Shown here: positions 27,610 to 36,694 of the stretch, one piece after another
How positions within the stretch are numbered: the stretch's first letter is position 1
Layout of the letters: every line of letters starts with the position of its first letter
Source: an uncultured Alistipes sp.
GTDB lineage: Bacteria > Bacteroidota > Bacteroidia > Bacteroidales > Rikenellaceae
NCBI GenBank assembly: GCA_947629705.1
Contig: CANREN010000003.1
Location: 62,001-126,000 of the forward strand
DNA length: 64,000 nt
Direction: 5' to 3'
The notes under the pieces: generated by a model
Database searches by the model: none
What the model saw: the letters and a program-made list of their open reading frames with translations, nothing else
What the model was told of the DNA's origin: nothing
Translations under genes and position numbers: made by a program

Positions 27610-28926
27610 ATGAACACCCAAATCAAATTTACCACACCCGAAGAGGCCGTCAAAGTCATCAAATCGGGAGATTCGGTGCACCTGAGTTCGGTGGCATCGG
27701 CTCCGCAGTGTCTCATCAAGGCAATGTGCGCCCGCGGCGAAGCCGGCGAATTGAAGAACGTGCATATCCACCACCTTCACACCGAAGGCCCGGCACCCTA
27801 TGCCGATCCGAAATTCGAAGGCATCTTCCAGCTCGATTCGTTTTTCGTCGGCGCCAACGTCCGCAAGGTAACCCAAAGCGGCTATGCCGACTACATTCCG
27901 GTCTTCCTCAGCGAAACGCAGAAGCTCTACCGCTGCGGCGCCGTGCCGTGCAACGTGGCCATGATCCAGGTCTGCCCGCCCGACAAACACGGCTATGTAT
28001 CGTTGGGTACGTCGGTCGACGCTACGCTGGCCGCCGTGGAGTGCGCCGATCACGTGATCGCCGTCATCAACCCCAATGTGCCGCGTTCGTTCGGACAGGC
28101 CATGATCCCGATATCGAAAATCGACACCTTCGTGCAGGACGACACCCCGCTGATCGAGGCCATTCCAGGCCCGATCTCGGAGATCGACGCAGCCATCGGC
28201 CGCAACTGCGCCGCGCTGATCGAAGACGGCGCGACGCTGCAAATGGGCATCGGCGCAATTCCGAATGCCGTGCTGTCGCAATTAGGCAATCACAAGAACC
28301 TCGGCATCCACACGGAAATGTTCGCCGACGGTGTGCTGCCGCTCGTGGACAAGGGCGTCATCAACGGCGAAGCGAAGAAAACCGACCCGGGAAAGATCGT
28401 GTCGACTTTCCTCATGGGTTCGAAAGCGGTCTACGACTTCATCGACGACAATCCGGGCGTGATGATGATGGACGTCGGCTACACGAACGACCCTTATATC
28501 ATGTCGCAGAACGACCGCATGACGGCCATCAACTCGGCCCTGCAAATCGACCTGACCGGTCAGGTGAGCGCCGACTCGTTAGGCACTAAATTCTGGTCGG
28601 GGGCAGGCGGTCAGATCGACTTCGTTTACGGCGCATCGCTCTCGAAAGGCGGCAAGGCCATCATCGCCATGCCGTCGATGACCAACAAGGGCGTATCGAA
28701 GATCTGCCCGACGCTGTTAGACGGCGCAGGTGTCGTAACGACGCGCTTCCACGCCCACTGGATCGTAACCGAATACGGTGCGGTCGACCTCTATGGCAAA
28801 AGTATGCAGGAACGTGCCCGGTTGTTGATCTCGATCGCCCATCCGGACGCCCGCGAAGCGTTGGACAAGGCCGCATTCGAGCGCTGGGGATCGCACCACC
28901 ACTACATTAAGAGCTGCATGGAATAA
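27610..28926 (+). CDS. Acetyl-CoA hydrolase/transferase family CoA-transferase (4-hydroxybutyrate or butyrate type)
   Basis: Cytosolic CoA-transferase of 438 residues. It moves CoA between acetate and a short acyl acid through a glutamyl-CoA thioester. The catalytic Glu is residue 236 in GIHTEM, preceded by the CoA loop GIGAIPNAV. A late GAGGQIDF and a terminal ERWGSHHHYIKS are typical of the 4-hydroxybutyrate CoA-transferase/butyryl-CoA:acetate CoA-transferase branch. Which acid is used cannot be fixed from sequence. Starting 10 bases after infB, it may be co-transcribed with the translation operon, and a strong hairpin follows. Confidence 0.9.
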   Translation: MNTQIKFTTPEEAVKVIKSGDSVHLSSVASAPQCLIKAMCARGEAGELKNVHIHHLHTEGPAPYADPKFEGIFQLDSFFVGANVRKVTQSGYADYIPVFLSETQKLYRCGAVPCNVAMIQVCPPDKHGYVSLGTSVDATLAAVECADHVIAVINPNVPRSFGQAMIPISKIDTFVQDDTPLIEAIPGPISEIDAAIGRNCAALIEDGATLQMGIGAIPNAVLSQLGNHKNLGIHTEMFADGVLPLVDKGVINGEAKKTDPGKIVSTFLMGSKAVYDFIDDNPGVMMMDVGYTNDPYIMSQNDRMTAINSALQIDLTGQVSADSLGTKFWSGAGGQIDFVYGASLSKGGKAIIAMPSMTNKGVSKICPTLLDGAGVVTTRFHAHWIVTEYGAVDLYGKSMQERARLLISIAHPDAREALDKAAFERWGSHHHYIKSCME

Positions 28927-28958
28927 CAACCCAATCTTCCGATCGAACGGATCGACCG

Positions 28959-28998
28959 CCCCGTGCAGAGCCGCATACGGGTTCTGCACGGGGTTTGT
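28959..28998 (+). terminator. Rho-independent terminator after the CoA-transferase
   Basis: CCCCGTGCAGA (28959-28969) pairs with TCTGCACGGGG (28983-28993) in an 11-bp stem. An inner CCG/CGG helix extends it and a short T-rich run follows. Confidence 0.75.
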
Positions 28999-29033
28999 AC
29001 CCCCCCCCTCGAACGGAATATCATCGAACGACC

Positions 29034-29474
29034 ATGAAAAAAATCGGTATCGCCAGCGACCATGCCGGCTATGAAATGAAGGAATTTTTGGTGGGTTATC
29101 TCGACAGCCGGGGCCGTGAGGTGCTCGATTTCGGCTGTCCGTCGCCCGAAAGCGTCGACTATGCCGACTATGCGCATCCGTTAGCCGAGGCGGTCGAACA
29201 AGGCGCGGTCGATTGCGGCGTCGCCCTGTGCGGATCGGGCGAAGGCATGGCCATGACGCTCAACAAGCATCAGGGCATACGGGCCGGTCTGTGCTGGAAC
29301 GAGGAGATCGCCGCGCTCATCCGCCGCCACAACGATGCCAATATCATCGTACTTCCGGCCCGCTTCATCTCGAATGACGAAGCGATCCGCATGTTGGACG
29401 CCTATTTCGCCGCGGCGTTCGAAGGCGGACGGCACGAAGCCCGCATCGCCAAAATACCCGTCCCGGCAAAATAA
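29034..29474 (+). CDS. rpiB: Ribose-5-phosphate isomerase B
   Basis: Interconverts ribose-5-phosphate and ribulose-5-phosphate in the pentose phosphate pathway. The 146-residue protein begins KKIGIASDHAGYEMK (the RpiB/LacA/LacB start). It carries the active-site stretch VALCGSGEGMAMTLNKHQGIRAGLC, where a Cys serves as base, and NDANIIVLPARF. The start at 29034 was chosen over 28995 because the family begins here and the longer frame crosses a C-run after the terminator. Confidence 0.95.
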   Translation: MKKIGIASDHAGYEMKEFLVGYLDSRGREVLDFGCPSPESVDYADYAHPLAEAVEQGAVDCGVALCGSGEGMAMTLNKHQGIRAGLCWNEEIAALIRRHNDANIIVLPARFISNDEAIRMLDAYFAAAFEGGRHEARIAKIPVPAK

Positions 29475-29507
29475 AAAGCCTTTGAAAGGTCGAGTTGCGG
29501 CCGAATG

Positions 29508-29549
29508 AAAAGGAGAGGCGGCTTATCATGATAAGCCGCCTCTCCTTTT
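29508..29549. terminator. Perfect 42-bp palindrome, bidirectional terminator
   Basis: Two 21-base arms, each beginning AAAAGGAGAGGCGGC, meet with no loop bases left over and have A/T runs at both ends. It separates the convergent rpiB and ppiD genes and should stop transcription both ways. Confidence 0.92.
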
Positions 29550-29569
29550 TCGAGAACCGTCGACGGTGC

Positions 29570-31600
29570 CTAAAAATACCTGCCGCGAAGGTCGCGCATC
29601 TCGGCCATCTGCTGGATGGCAGGAACCGCCAATCGCTGAACCATGCTCTCGGCCGTAGCCTGTGCACGTACTTTTTCACCCTCGGCAGTCTGCTCGTCGT
29701 CCGAACCGACCGCATCCACGCGAACGATGAAAAGCCCCGTCTGACCCTTCACGGGAGCCGAAACAGCACCCTGTTCGCTCGTCGAAATCGCTCCTATCAC
29801 GCGCGGTTCGTAACCGATCCCGTCGGCGAAATAGGTATTCAAGGCAACCTCCTTGAAATCCGTAACCTCCGAACCGAGACTCGCAGCCTGTTCCTCCAAC
29901 GTAGCACCGGCAAGCAGGTTCAGGATATAGTCGTATTTCTTGTCGCGAAGCACCTGTGCGCGCACCTGCGAATGGATTTTGCGCAACGGTGCATAGGCTT
30001 CGTCGTCGATTTCGGTCAGAATGGCAACGACGTAATCCTTGCCGACGTTGAAAATCTCCGACATGTCGCCCTTCTCGGCGCCGAATGCCCATCGAACCAA
30101 CTCGCGCGAATCATCCAATCCGCGAATCAGCCGATCGCCTTCCGAAATCGTCGCGATACGAGGCGTAACGGCAGCTTCGGAGGCAGCGGCATTGAACGCA
30201 TCGAGCGAACCTTTCGCCTTCACCGTGAACGTTCCGGCTTGATTGTGCGCATCGCCGCGCGTCGCCTCGGAAGCCTCCAACGGATAGGTGATCGAAGCGA
30301 CCATCAGATGTTTCTGCGGTTTGCCGGCCTTGTAGACCTGGAACAACTGGATCACATCGCCCGAAGCGACCTCGATGACATCGCCGCTCTTCGCGTCGGC
30401 TAATTTGTCGGCCAATTCGCCGCTGAACGACGAGAAAGGCAGCACGCCGATTTCACCGCCATTGGATGCAGCCCCCCCGTACAACGAATGCTGTTGGGCC
30501 ATTTGGGCGAAGTCGCCGCCCGCACGGATCGCGCCGAGCAGACTGTCGGCCAGATTGCGTTCGTCGTAACGCAGCACGATCACCCGAAGTCCGAGCGAGT
30601 CGGGCGCCGTCTTCGTATCGACCACGCGGGCCATCGTCCACTCGTTGTTCTTCAATACGGGGCCATACGTTTTGTCCGCCAGCAGCGCTTCGGCCTCATC
30701 GCTCGGAAGCTGTGCGGCGGAGAGATAACGATCGGTGATCGAACCGTGCGCATCGGCCCGCACATAAGCGCGCAGATCGTCCGCAGCGGCGAACTCGCTG
30801 CCGGTGGCGTAGGCCTTCGCCTCCAACGCCTGCAAGTCGGCATCGGTCGGAGCCACCTCGAAGACGACATACGAAAGCGTGCGGTTGGGCAGCTGTTTGT
30901 ACTGGTTCCTGTGCGCCTTGTAATAAGCCTTCAAATCGGAGGTCGAAATGTCGAAGAGCGAATCGGGAACCGACGAATAGCGTTTCCCGATCCATTTGCC
31001 GGAGTAGGTTTTGTTCTTGCCCTCGACCCCGTCGGCGACCTCCAAGGCGTTGACATAGACGCCCCGGCGAACCAATCCGTAGTACTTCTGCGTTTCGCGC
31101 TCGGCACGCAGCTGTTCGTTCAACTGCGTCCAGGCCCGCTGCGCCTGCGAATCGGTCTCCGCCTGTGCGAGAAATTGGGTAACGGCAGCGACATCGTATT
31201 CTCCCGTAGCGGGATCGGCGAACGCATTGTAAAGCGTCTGCGACGGGATCCGTCCGCTGATCATCGCCAACCGCTCGTCATTGCCGACGCGCAAACCCAG
31301 TTGCGAAAAACCGGGCGTCAGGACGTACTTGGCGAACAGCGACTGCCATACGGCATTGGCCAACATAGCCGACTGCTGTTCGTCGCTCTCCTGAATGTTG
31401 TTTTGCGCCTTGATCTGTTCGTACTCGTTGTAATACTCCGAATAACGAATTTTCTCGCCGCCGATTTCGCCGACCTTGGGGTCGTTGCCCGAAAAGCCCA
31501 TTTCGGTCTTCAATGAGAGGATGAATGCCAAGAGCGCCAGTGCGATGATGATCGAAAGCACGATGCCGAACTTGGTTCGTAAAGTGTTTAAGCTTGCCAT
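29570..31600 (-). CDS. PpiD/SurA-type periplasmic peptidyl-prolyl isomerase
   Basis: Envelope folding factor of 676 residues. One N-terminal membrane anchor (about residues 11-30) is followed by a SurA_N-like chaperone region (to about 230). The parvulin (rotamase) domain is around 340-430, with the pattern FAQMAQQHSLYGGAASNGGEIGVLPFSSFSG split by variable residues. A long C-terminal region follows. This matches PpiD-like isomerases of Bacteroidota that help outer-membrane proteins leave the translocon. It ends a conserved envelope gene run, with its own -7 box at 31640. Confidence 0.88.
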   Translation of the reverse strand: MASLNTLRTKFGIVLSIIIALALLAFILSLKTEMGFSGNDPKVGEIGGEKIRYSEYYNEYEQIKAQNNIQESDEQQSAMLANAVWQSLFAKYVLTPGFSQLGLRVGNDERLAMISGRIPSQTLYNAFADPATGEYDVAAVTQFLAQAETDSQAQRAWTQLNEQLRAERETQKYYGLVRRGVYVNALEVADGVEGKNKTYSGKWIGKRYSSVPDSLFDISTSDLKAYYKAHRNQYKQLPNRTLSYVVFEVAPTDADLQALEAKAYATGSEFAAADDLRAYVRADAHGSITDRYLSAAQLPSDEAEALLADKTYGPVLKNNEWTMARVVDTKTAPDSLGLRVIVLRYDERNLADSLLGAIRAGGDFAQMAQQHSLYGGAASNGGEIGVLPFSSFSGELADKLADAKSGDVIEVASGDVIQLFQVYKAGKPQKHLMVASITYPLEASEATRGDAHNQAGTFTVKAKGSLDAFNAAASEAAVTPRIATISEGDRLIRGLDDSRELVRWAFGAEKGDMSEIFNVGKDYVVAILTEIDDEAYAPLRKIHSQVRAQVLRDKKYDYILNLLAGATLEEQAASLGSEVTDFKEVALNTYFADGIGYEPRVIGAISTSEQGAVSAPVKGQTGLFIVRVDAVGSDDEQTAEGEKVRAQATAESMVQRLAVPAIQQMAEMRDLRGRYF

Positions 31601-31639
31601 ATAAATAGTTAATTGTTCGTTTGTTTCGCATCAATCGGT

Positions 31640-31647
31640 CAAAGGTA
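31640..31647 (-). promoter_or_regulatory. -7 box TACCTTTG, ppiD promoter
   Basis: Reverse-strand match to TAnnTTTG in the 73-bp gap before ppiD, giving a leader of about 33 bases. Confidence 0.55.
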
Positions 31648-31673
31648 GTAATTTATTCGGAAAAAGCCCCGTT

Positions 31674-32939
31674 TTATGCCGATTTTTTCACACGGGCCAG
31701 CTCGATGCGCGAACGGGTCGTGCGGAGAATCCGAATCTGCAGCGGCCCGAGGGTCAGTGTTTCGCCCGCAGCGGGGATTCCCTCGTAATGATAGATGATG
31801 AAGCCGGCCAGCGTATCGTATTCGCGGCTCTCCTCGATCGCGAGCCCGTATTTCTCGTTGAGATACTTCACCTCCAAGCGGCACGAAAAGACATATTCGG
31901 CGGGGCCGATCTGTTTTTCGGTCAGATCGGGCACGTCGTGTTCGTCCTCGATCTCGCCGAAAATCTGCTCCAGCACATCCTCCAACGAAATGATGCCCGC
32001 CGTGCCGCCGAACTCGTCGATCACCACGGATACATTCGACCGATGCTTGATAAAGCTCTGCAACACGGCCTGCAACGACATGGTTTCGGGCACGAAACTG
32101 ACCTCCATCACCGCATCGGCGAGCTTGGCCGGACGGGTGAAGAGGCTCTTCGAATTGACGTAACCGATGATGTTGTCGATGGACTTCCGCCACACGAAAA
32201 TACGCGAATACTGCGTCTCGACGAAGCGGGCCGTGAGCTGTTCGATGGTCGTATCGTCGATGTCGACGGCCTCGATATCAACGCGCGGCACCATGCAGTC
32301 GCGCACGCGCAGATCGGCGAAATCCAGCGCATTCTGAAACAGTTTCAGCTCGTTGTCGGGATCGGGGTGCGGCTCGGCGCTGTTCGCTTCGAGCAGCGCG
32401 GCCAAATCCTCGCGATTGAATACGGGTTCGGAGCCCGAGACATCGACCCGCTTCCCCGCTAAACGCAGAATCCCCTGCGAAATGAGCGTCGTCAACCGCG
32501 CGATCGGATAGAGCACGATATAAAAGAAATAGATGACCGGCGCGAATGCCCGATAATAAAAATTGGGATTGCTCCGGACGATCGACTTGGGCAGAAATTC
32601 GGCCACGAAGATGATGATCAGGGTCGAGACCGCCGTTTCGACAGCGACGGAACCGTCGGCAGCCGCACGCTCCCATCCGATGAGCGCGAAGATGCCCCGC
32701 AGCAGCAGCGACATGTAGAGCGAATAGATGACTAACGCGATGTTGTTGCCGACTAAAATGGTCGTAATATACTGGCCGGGGCGATGCGCGAAAACTTCGG
32801 CGATGAAGTCGAACAGGCGGCTCTGCTTCCGGTCGATCTCCAACTTCAGCCGGTTTTTGCTCGTGAACGCGATCTCCATGCCGGAAAAAAACGCCGACAG
32901 GAGCAGCATGACCACGATGATGATAATCGATACAAGCAT
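31674..32939 (-). CDS. CNNM/CorC-family transporter (DUF21-CBS-CBS-CorC_HlyC)
   Basis: Membrane protein of 421 residues. A DUF21 domain with three or four hydrophobic helices (residues 1-160; ending in VAEFLPKSIVRSN) comes first. A CBS pair (about 205-330) and a CorC_HlyC FAD-like domain (340-421) follow. Such proteins are linked to magnesium or other cation export, often labelled 'hemolysin' by history. The start ATG at 32939 leads directly into the first helix. It lies between lptC and ppiD in an envelope cluster. Confidence 0.9.
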   Translation of the reverse strand: MLVSIIIIVVMLLLSAFFSGMEIAFTSKNRLKLEIDRKQSRLFDFIAEVFAHRPGQYITTILVGNNIALVIYSLYMSLLLRGIFALIGWERAAADGSVAVETAVSTLIIIFVAEFLPKSIVRSNPNFYYRAFAPVIYFFYIVLYPIARLTTLISQGILRLAGKRVDVSGSEPVFNREDLAALLEANSAEPHPDPDNELKLFQNALDFADLRVRDCMVPRVDIEAVDIDDTTIEQLTARFVETQYSRIFVWRKSIDNIIGYVNSKSLFTRPAKLADAVMEVSFVPETMSLQAVLQSFIKHRSNVSVVIDEFGGTAGIISLEDVLEQIFGEIEDEHDVPDLTEKQIGPAEYVFSCRLEVKYLNEKYGLAIEESREYDTLAGFIIYHYEGIPAAGETLTLGPLQIRILRTTRSRIELARVKKSA

Positions 32940-32992
32940 TATTTTCGGGCAACTATCTACGAATTTACACCCGGTCAGGTCGGCGAATGGTT

Positions 32993-33865
32993 TTACAGAG
33001 CCGTCGGTCGTGCGCTCTTTTTCTCCTCGAAAGCGACCGGGCCCGCTATACGGCGCACGCTGTCCGCCGGCAACGGCCGTCGCTGCATTTCGGGTTTATC
33101 GGAATCATGATTCGAACCGGTTCCGATCCGAGCGTCGGTCTCGCCCGCGGGACGATGCGTCCGATCCGTTTCGGAGCGGCGTTTTTCGGCAGAGGCAGGA
33201 GCAGAGGCAGGAGCAGGGGCAGGGGCAGAGGCCGGTTTCGGCTCTTCGTCGGCGGCCGCCGAGCGAACCTGGCGGGTCGAATCGGACGGATCGCGCGGAG
33301 CGACGTCGATTTCGGTCCGCCCCTTCGAGTATCGGAAGCGCCAATCCTTGAACTCCTCGTCGGTTTCGAATCCGGCGCCGACCGCATCGACGCGATCGCC
33401 CTGCACGATGCGAGTGTCGACATTCGAATAGACCTTCTTGGTCGCGGCGTTCCAGAACAGCTGCTGGGTAAAGAGCTTTTTGCCGTCGAACTTCTCGACC
33501 ACAACGTTGCCTTTGGCCTCCCACAACTGCCGTTTTTCGTAATAGATGGCGTAGTTGGCCGTCAGCACGACATCGACCGACGAAAGCGAATCGTCCTGAT
33601 AGGTAACCATGCGGATTCCCTTGCGGAACTCCCGATAAGGCTCGCGGGCCTGCGAATAACCCTCGAGCAGCGGCGTCGTGAAACGATAGGATCGCTTTCC
33701 GTTCTGCGATTCGATGATCGTCAGATCTTCGCTGTACTCGGTCATCAGCGCCTCGTCGGCGGCAGGATCGACCTCCGGCGCACGCTCTTCGCAGGAAGAT
33801 AGCAAGACAGCACTCGCCGCGAAGGCGAGTGCTATCGGAAAATATCTTTTACGAAAGGGCGTCAT
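32993..33865 (-). CDS. lptC: LPS export lipoprotein LptC with low-complexity tail
   Basis: Periplasmic link in the Lpt bridge that carries lipopolysaccharide outward. A signal sequence ends in lipobox LLSSC (Cys25). The LptC beta-fold spans about 35-185: LLEGYSQAREPYREFRKGI, DVVLTANYAIYYEKRQLWEA and KKVYSNVDTRIVQGDR. The remaining 100 residues are Pro/Ala/Ser/Arg-rich and predicted disordered; usual LptC length is about 190, so the tail is an addition. Part of the tail is encoded by imperfect GGCAGGAGCA-like DNA repeats near 33195-33232. It lies 33 bases after the TPR gene. Confidence 0.85.
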   Translation of the reverse strand: MTPFRKRYFPIALAFAASAVLLSSCEERAPEVDPAADEALMTEYSEDLTIIESQNGKRSYRFTTPLLEGYSQAREPYREFRKGIRMVTYQDDSLSSVDVVLTANYAIYYEKRQLWEAKGNVVVEKFDGKKLFTQQLFWNAATKKVYSNVDTRIVQGDRVDAVGAGFETDEEFKDWRFRYSKGRTEIDVAPRDPSDSTRQVRSAAADEEPKPASAPAPAPASAPASAEKRRSETDRTHRPAGETDARIGTGSNHDSDKPEMQRRPLPADSVRRIAGPVAFEEKKSARPTAL

Positions 33866-33898
33866 TCGGCCGACGGTTCCAAAATATCCAATGAAAAA

Positions 33899-35260
33899 CT
33901 AACGGGCGCGGACGGTCGTCGAGATGCCCGATGCGAAGCCGCAACCGACCGTATAACGCGAACCCTCTTTCACCTCGTTGAAGAAGAGCTCCTCGTTCGT
34001 CGGGAAACGGCCGCGATAGCCGGCCAGCGCCTGCTTGGCCGTAGGCAGATAGGCTTCGGTAGCCTCGGCATCAGCCTGCAAGAGTTCGATCGCCTGTGCC
34101 ATCGTGTCGTAAGCGACCCAGTAGGCAGCCTGGCCGGAGAATCCTTCGCAAGCGGCAGCCGACGAAGCATAGCACTGTGCCAAAATGAAGTACGGCACAC
34201 CGTCTTCGGGATCGAGGTCGCGGGCCTCACGGGCAGCCGCGGCGGCTCCCGACATGTTGTTCGAAACCAAATCGACCAAAGCGATGCGCACGAAGAGTTT
34301 CTCCCGTTCGGCGGGATCGGTCTCCGTGTCGAGCGATTCGTTCAGATACTTGGTCGCACGGGCGAAATCCTTCTTGTCCTGGAATAATTGAGCCAGCACC
34401 ATGGCCGTTTCCGACGACGGCTGCAACTCGTAGTATTTCTCGGCGGTCGTGAAATAAAATTCGCTGTCGCAGTGTGCACGCGACATCAACGAAACGGCCT
34501 GCTTGTACAAATCGACATTGTCCGGATCGGCAGCCAAACGCTCCGCGAACAATTTCTCCAGATTCTCGCAGCTGGCGACACCGCTCAAGCCGAATGCCGC
34601 GTCGAACTGTTTCTTCTCCTCGGTCGCCGTCGGATTCTTCTCGAAGAAAGCGGTCAACCGGTCGTACTCGGCGATCACCTCGTCGGCGATCACCTCGTCG
34701 GTGTTCTTGTAGTCGTCGCACAAGTCGGCGAAGTAAGCCACCACCAAATCGGGTTTGGTCTGATCGCCGCCGGCATCGATCGCCTCACGGAAAGTCTCGC
34801 GCACGAGTTTATGCTCCTCGGGCAGATAGACGGCCAGATCGCGCGCCTTGATATCGAGTACGTAGGCTTTGCCCAAATCCGTTCCTTTCTTGTTGCGGTA
34901 CACGGGGAAGTGCTCCATACGCAGATCGTAGACCGTCATCAGCGAGTCGATGAAAGCCCGTCTCTGTGCAGGGTCTTTCGCTGCATTGATCTTCGCCTTG
35001 TACAACTTGCCGCCGTTGATATAGATGTTGATCGAACCGGTCGGCGCCGTGTTGATCAGATGCTGGAAGTAACCGGCAGCCTGATTGTAATTACGATTGT
35101 TGATCGCTTCACCTAAATAGCTGTTGATCAAAATGTTTTCCTTGCGCTCATCGGGCGTATCGCCCCATTTGGCATACTGCGGCAAGCTGAAATCCTGCGC
35201 CGACGATCCGAAGACGATCATAGCGCAAGCCGCGGATAACAGGGTTTTGATGCTTTTCAT
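33899..35260 (-). CDS. Secreted tetratricopeptide-repeat protein
   Basis: Exported protein of 453 residues with a cleavable signal peptide (about 1-21, ending GSSAQ). The body is helical with TPR-like units: YFTTAEKYYELQPSSETAMVLAQLF, FARATKYLNESLD and AREARDLDPEDGVPYFILAQCY. It probably acts as a periplasmic scaffold. The order coaX-OM protein-TPR protein-lptC is, from memory, common in Bacteroidales, which hints at an envelope assembly role. A small in-frame duplication (DEVIADEVIA) lies near residue 190. Function is not known. Confidence 0.8.
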   Translation of the reverse strand: MKSIKTLLSAACAMIVFGSSAQDFSLPQYAKWGDTPDERKENILINSYLGEAINNRNYNQAAGYFQHLINTAPTGSINIYINGGKLYKAKINAAKDPAQRRAFIDSLMTVYDLRMEHFPVYRNKKGTDLGKAYVLDIKARDLAVYLPEEHKLVRETFREAIDAGGDQTKPDLVVAYFADLCDDYKNTDEVIADEVIAEYDRLTAFFEKNPTATEEKKQFDAAFGLSGVASCENLEKLFAERLAADPDNVDLYKQAVSLMSRAHCDSEFYFTTAEKYYELQPSSETAMVLAQLFQDKKDFARATKYLNESLDTETDPAEREKLFVRIALVDLVSNNMSGAAAAAREARDLDPEDGVPYFILAQCYASSAAACEGFSGQAAYWVAYDTMAQAIELLQADAEATEAYLPTAKQALAGYRGRFPTNEELFFNEVKEGSRYTVGCGFASGISTTVRAR

Positions 35261-35293
35261 AAGTGTAAATATAACGAGTTTTAAGTTTAGTTG

Positions 35294-36694
35294 TCAATCG
35301 TATTTGGGTCGCAGGAACCAGTAGTCGTTGTTCTCGCCGCCCGCTCCGAAGAGGGTGAATCCGACGGCCAACTTGAAATACTGCTGTCTGACCAATCCGA
35401 GGCTTTTGGAAAGGTTGTATCCGCGGCGGCCGTATTCGAATCCGATATTGATGCCCGAGACCGAAAGGAAACGCACCGGAACCCCGACGCCGGCCGTAAG
35501 GGCCCATTCGCCGAGCCGGTGGCTGTCGAACGTCTGGTTGAAACTTCCGTAACGGAATCCGGCCCGATAGGAACAGCGATTCAAAAAGTGGCGCACGTCG
35601 TAACGGCCCGGCGTGTATTCCATGCCCAACTTGACCGTGCTCGTATTGGTATAGGCCACCTCGTAGGAGTGCCGGTCGGCGCCCGTTCCGGTGAGCCCCG
35701 TCTGCACCGATCCCTTGTTCCGTCCGCCCCAGTTCTGGTAAACGTAATCGGCCCCGAGCATCCATTTGCCGGTCTGATAGCAGGCCCCGAGCGCGAATTG
35801 ATGCGGCAGGACGAGTTTCAGCGTCGTCTTATCGTCCCGCACGGCGGTGTTCGTCATGTTGTCGATCGTGATGCTCGATTCGACGCGCGGCCGCAGATCG
35901 CCGCCGAAGTCGAACGTAGCACCGAACGTCAATGCCCGCTTCTGGTTCGCCAAAGCCACCCACTGCACGCCCAACTGGCCTTTGAAGCTCGAAACGCTGT
36001 AGTTGTCGTTGCCGACGATCGACGAATAGGCGTTTTCCGTACCGGTGATCGAGCCCGTCGTCGAGATGTAATCCCGATCGATGTCGCCCCAATAATATTG
36101 TACGGCGGCGCCGATCGAGAAGTTTTTGAAGACCTCCCAGCCGATGCCGAGCTTCACCTCGGTTACGTCGCCCTCGCCCTGATAATCGTACTGCACGGAG
36201 CCGACATTGCCCCACACGGGATCGTCGTCGGAAAAGGGATGGTCGTAACGCATACGGTAGCCCACCGAAGTGTAAGGCGTCAGACTGAAGCCCAAGCCGA
36301 GTTTCTTAGCCAACGGGAACTGGAGCGCTATATCGCGGAAGTTGAACGTATTGTAGGCCGTATGCTTTTCGGCGAGCCGGTTCGTCTCATCGGACACGAA
36401 CTGCGAGTTGTAAAAATTCTGCCCCTCGACCCCGAAGTCGAAGAGAAAACTCTTCTGCGGAGCGACACTGTACGAAGCGGGATTGAGCAGGTTGATGTCG
36501 CCCACCTTGCGTACGGCGACCCCGACGCCGCCCATCGAGCGCATCGGCAAGGTTCCGGGCGTATTCAGCTCGCCGATACCGTACATGGTATAGGGCGAAA
36601 AGGCATTCACGCTGCTCGTCTGGGCGGCGGCCGCAGCAGGCAGCCACACGGCAACGGCAACCGCCACGCTAACCAAGATACTTTTCGCGTACAT
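35294..36694 (-). CDS. Outer-membrane beta-barrel protein
   Basis: A 466-residue protein with signal peptide (residues 1-25, cleaved after AAAAAQ). Many short alternating aromatic/polar strands are seen, and the C-terminus KLAVGFTLFGAGGENNDYW is typical of barrels. Opening motifs SPYTMYGIGELNTPG and NPASYS resemble a family of Bacteroidota proteins related to OmpP1/FadL, so small hydrophobic substrate transport is possible but not shown. The start at 36694 is preferred because it begins the signal peptide; its first 26 bases overlap the end of coaX. Confidence 0.8.
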   Translation of the reverse strand: MYAKSILVSVAVAVAVWLPAAAAAQTSSVNAFSPYTMYGIGELNTPGTLPMRSMGGVGVAVRKVGDINLLNPASYSVAPQKSFLFDFGVEGQNFYNSQFVSDETNRLAEKHTAYNTFNFRDIALQFPLAKKLGLGFSLTPYTSVGYRMRYDHPFSDDDPVWGNVGSVQYDYQGEGDVTEVKLGIGWEVFKNFSIGAAVQYYWGDIDRDYISTTGSITGTENAYSSIVGNDNYSVSSFKGQLGVQWVALANQKRALTFGATFDFGGDLRPRVESSITIDNMTNTAVRDDKTTLKLVLPHQFALGACYQTGKWMLGADYVYQNWGGRNKGSVQTGLTGTGADRHSYEVAYTNTSTVKLGMEYTPGRYDVRHFLNRCSYRAGFRYGSFNQTFDSHRLGEWALTAGVGVPVRFLSVSGINIGFEYGRRGYNLSKSLGLVRQQYFKLAVGFTLFGAGGENNDYWFLRPKYD

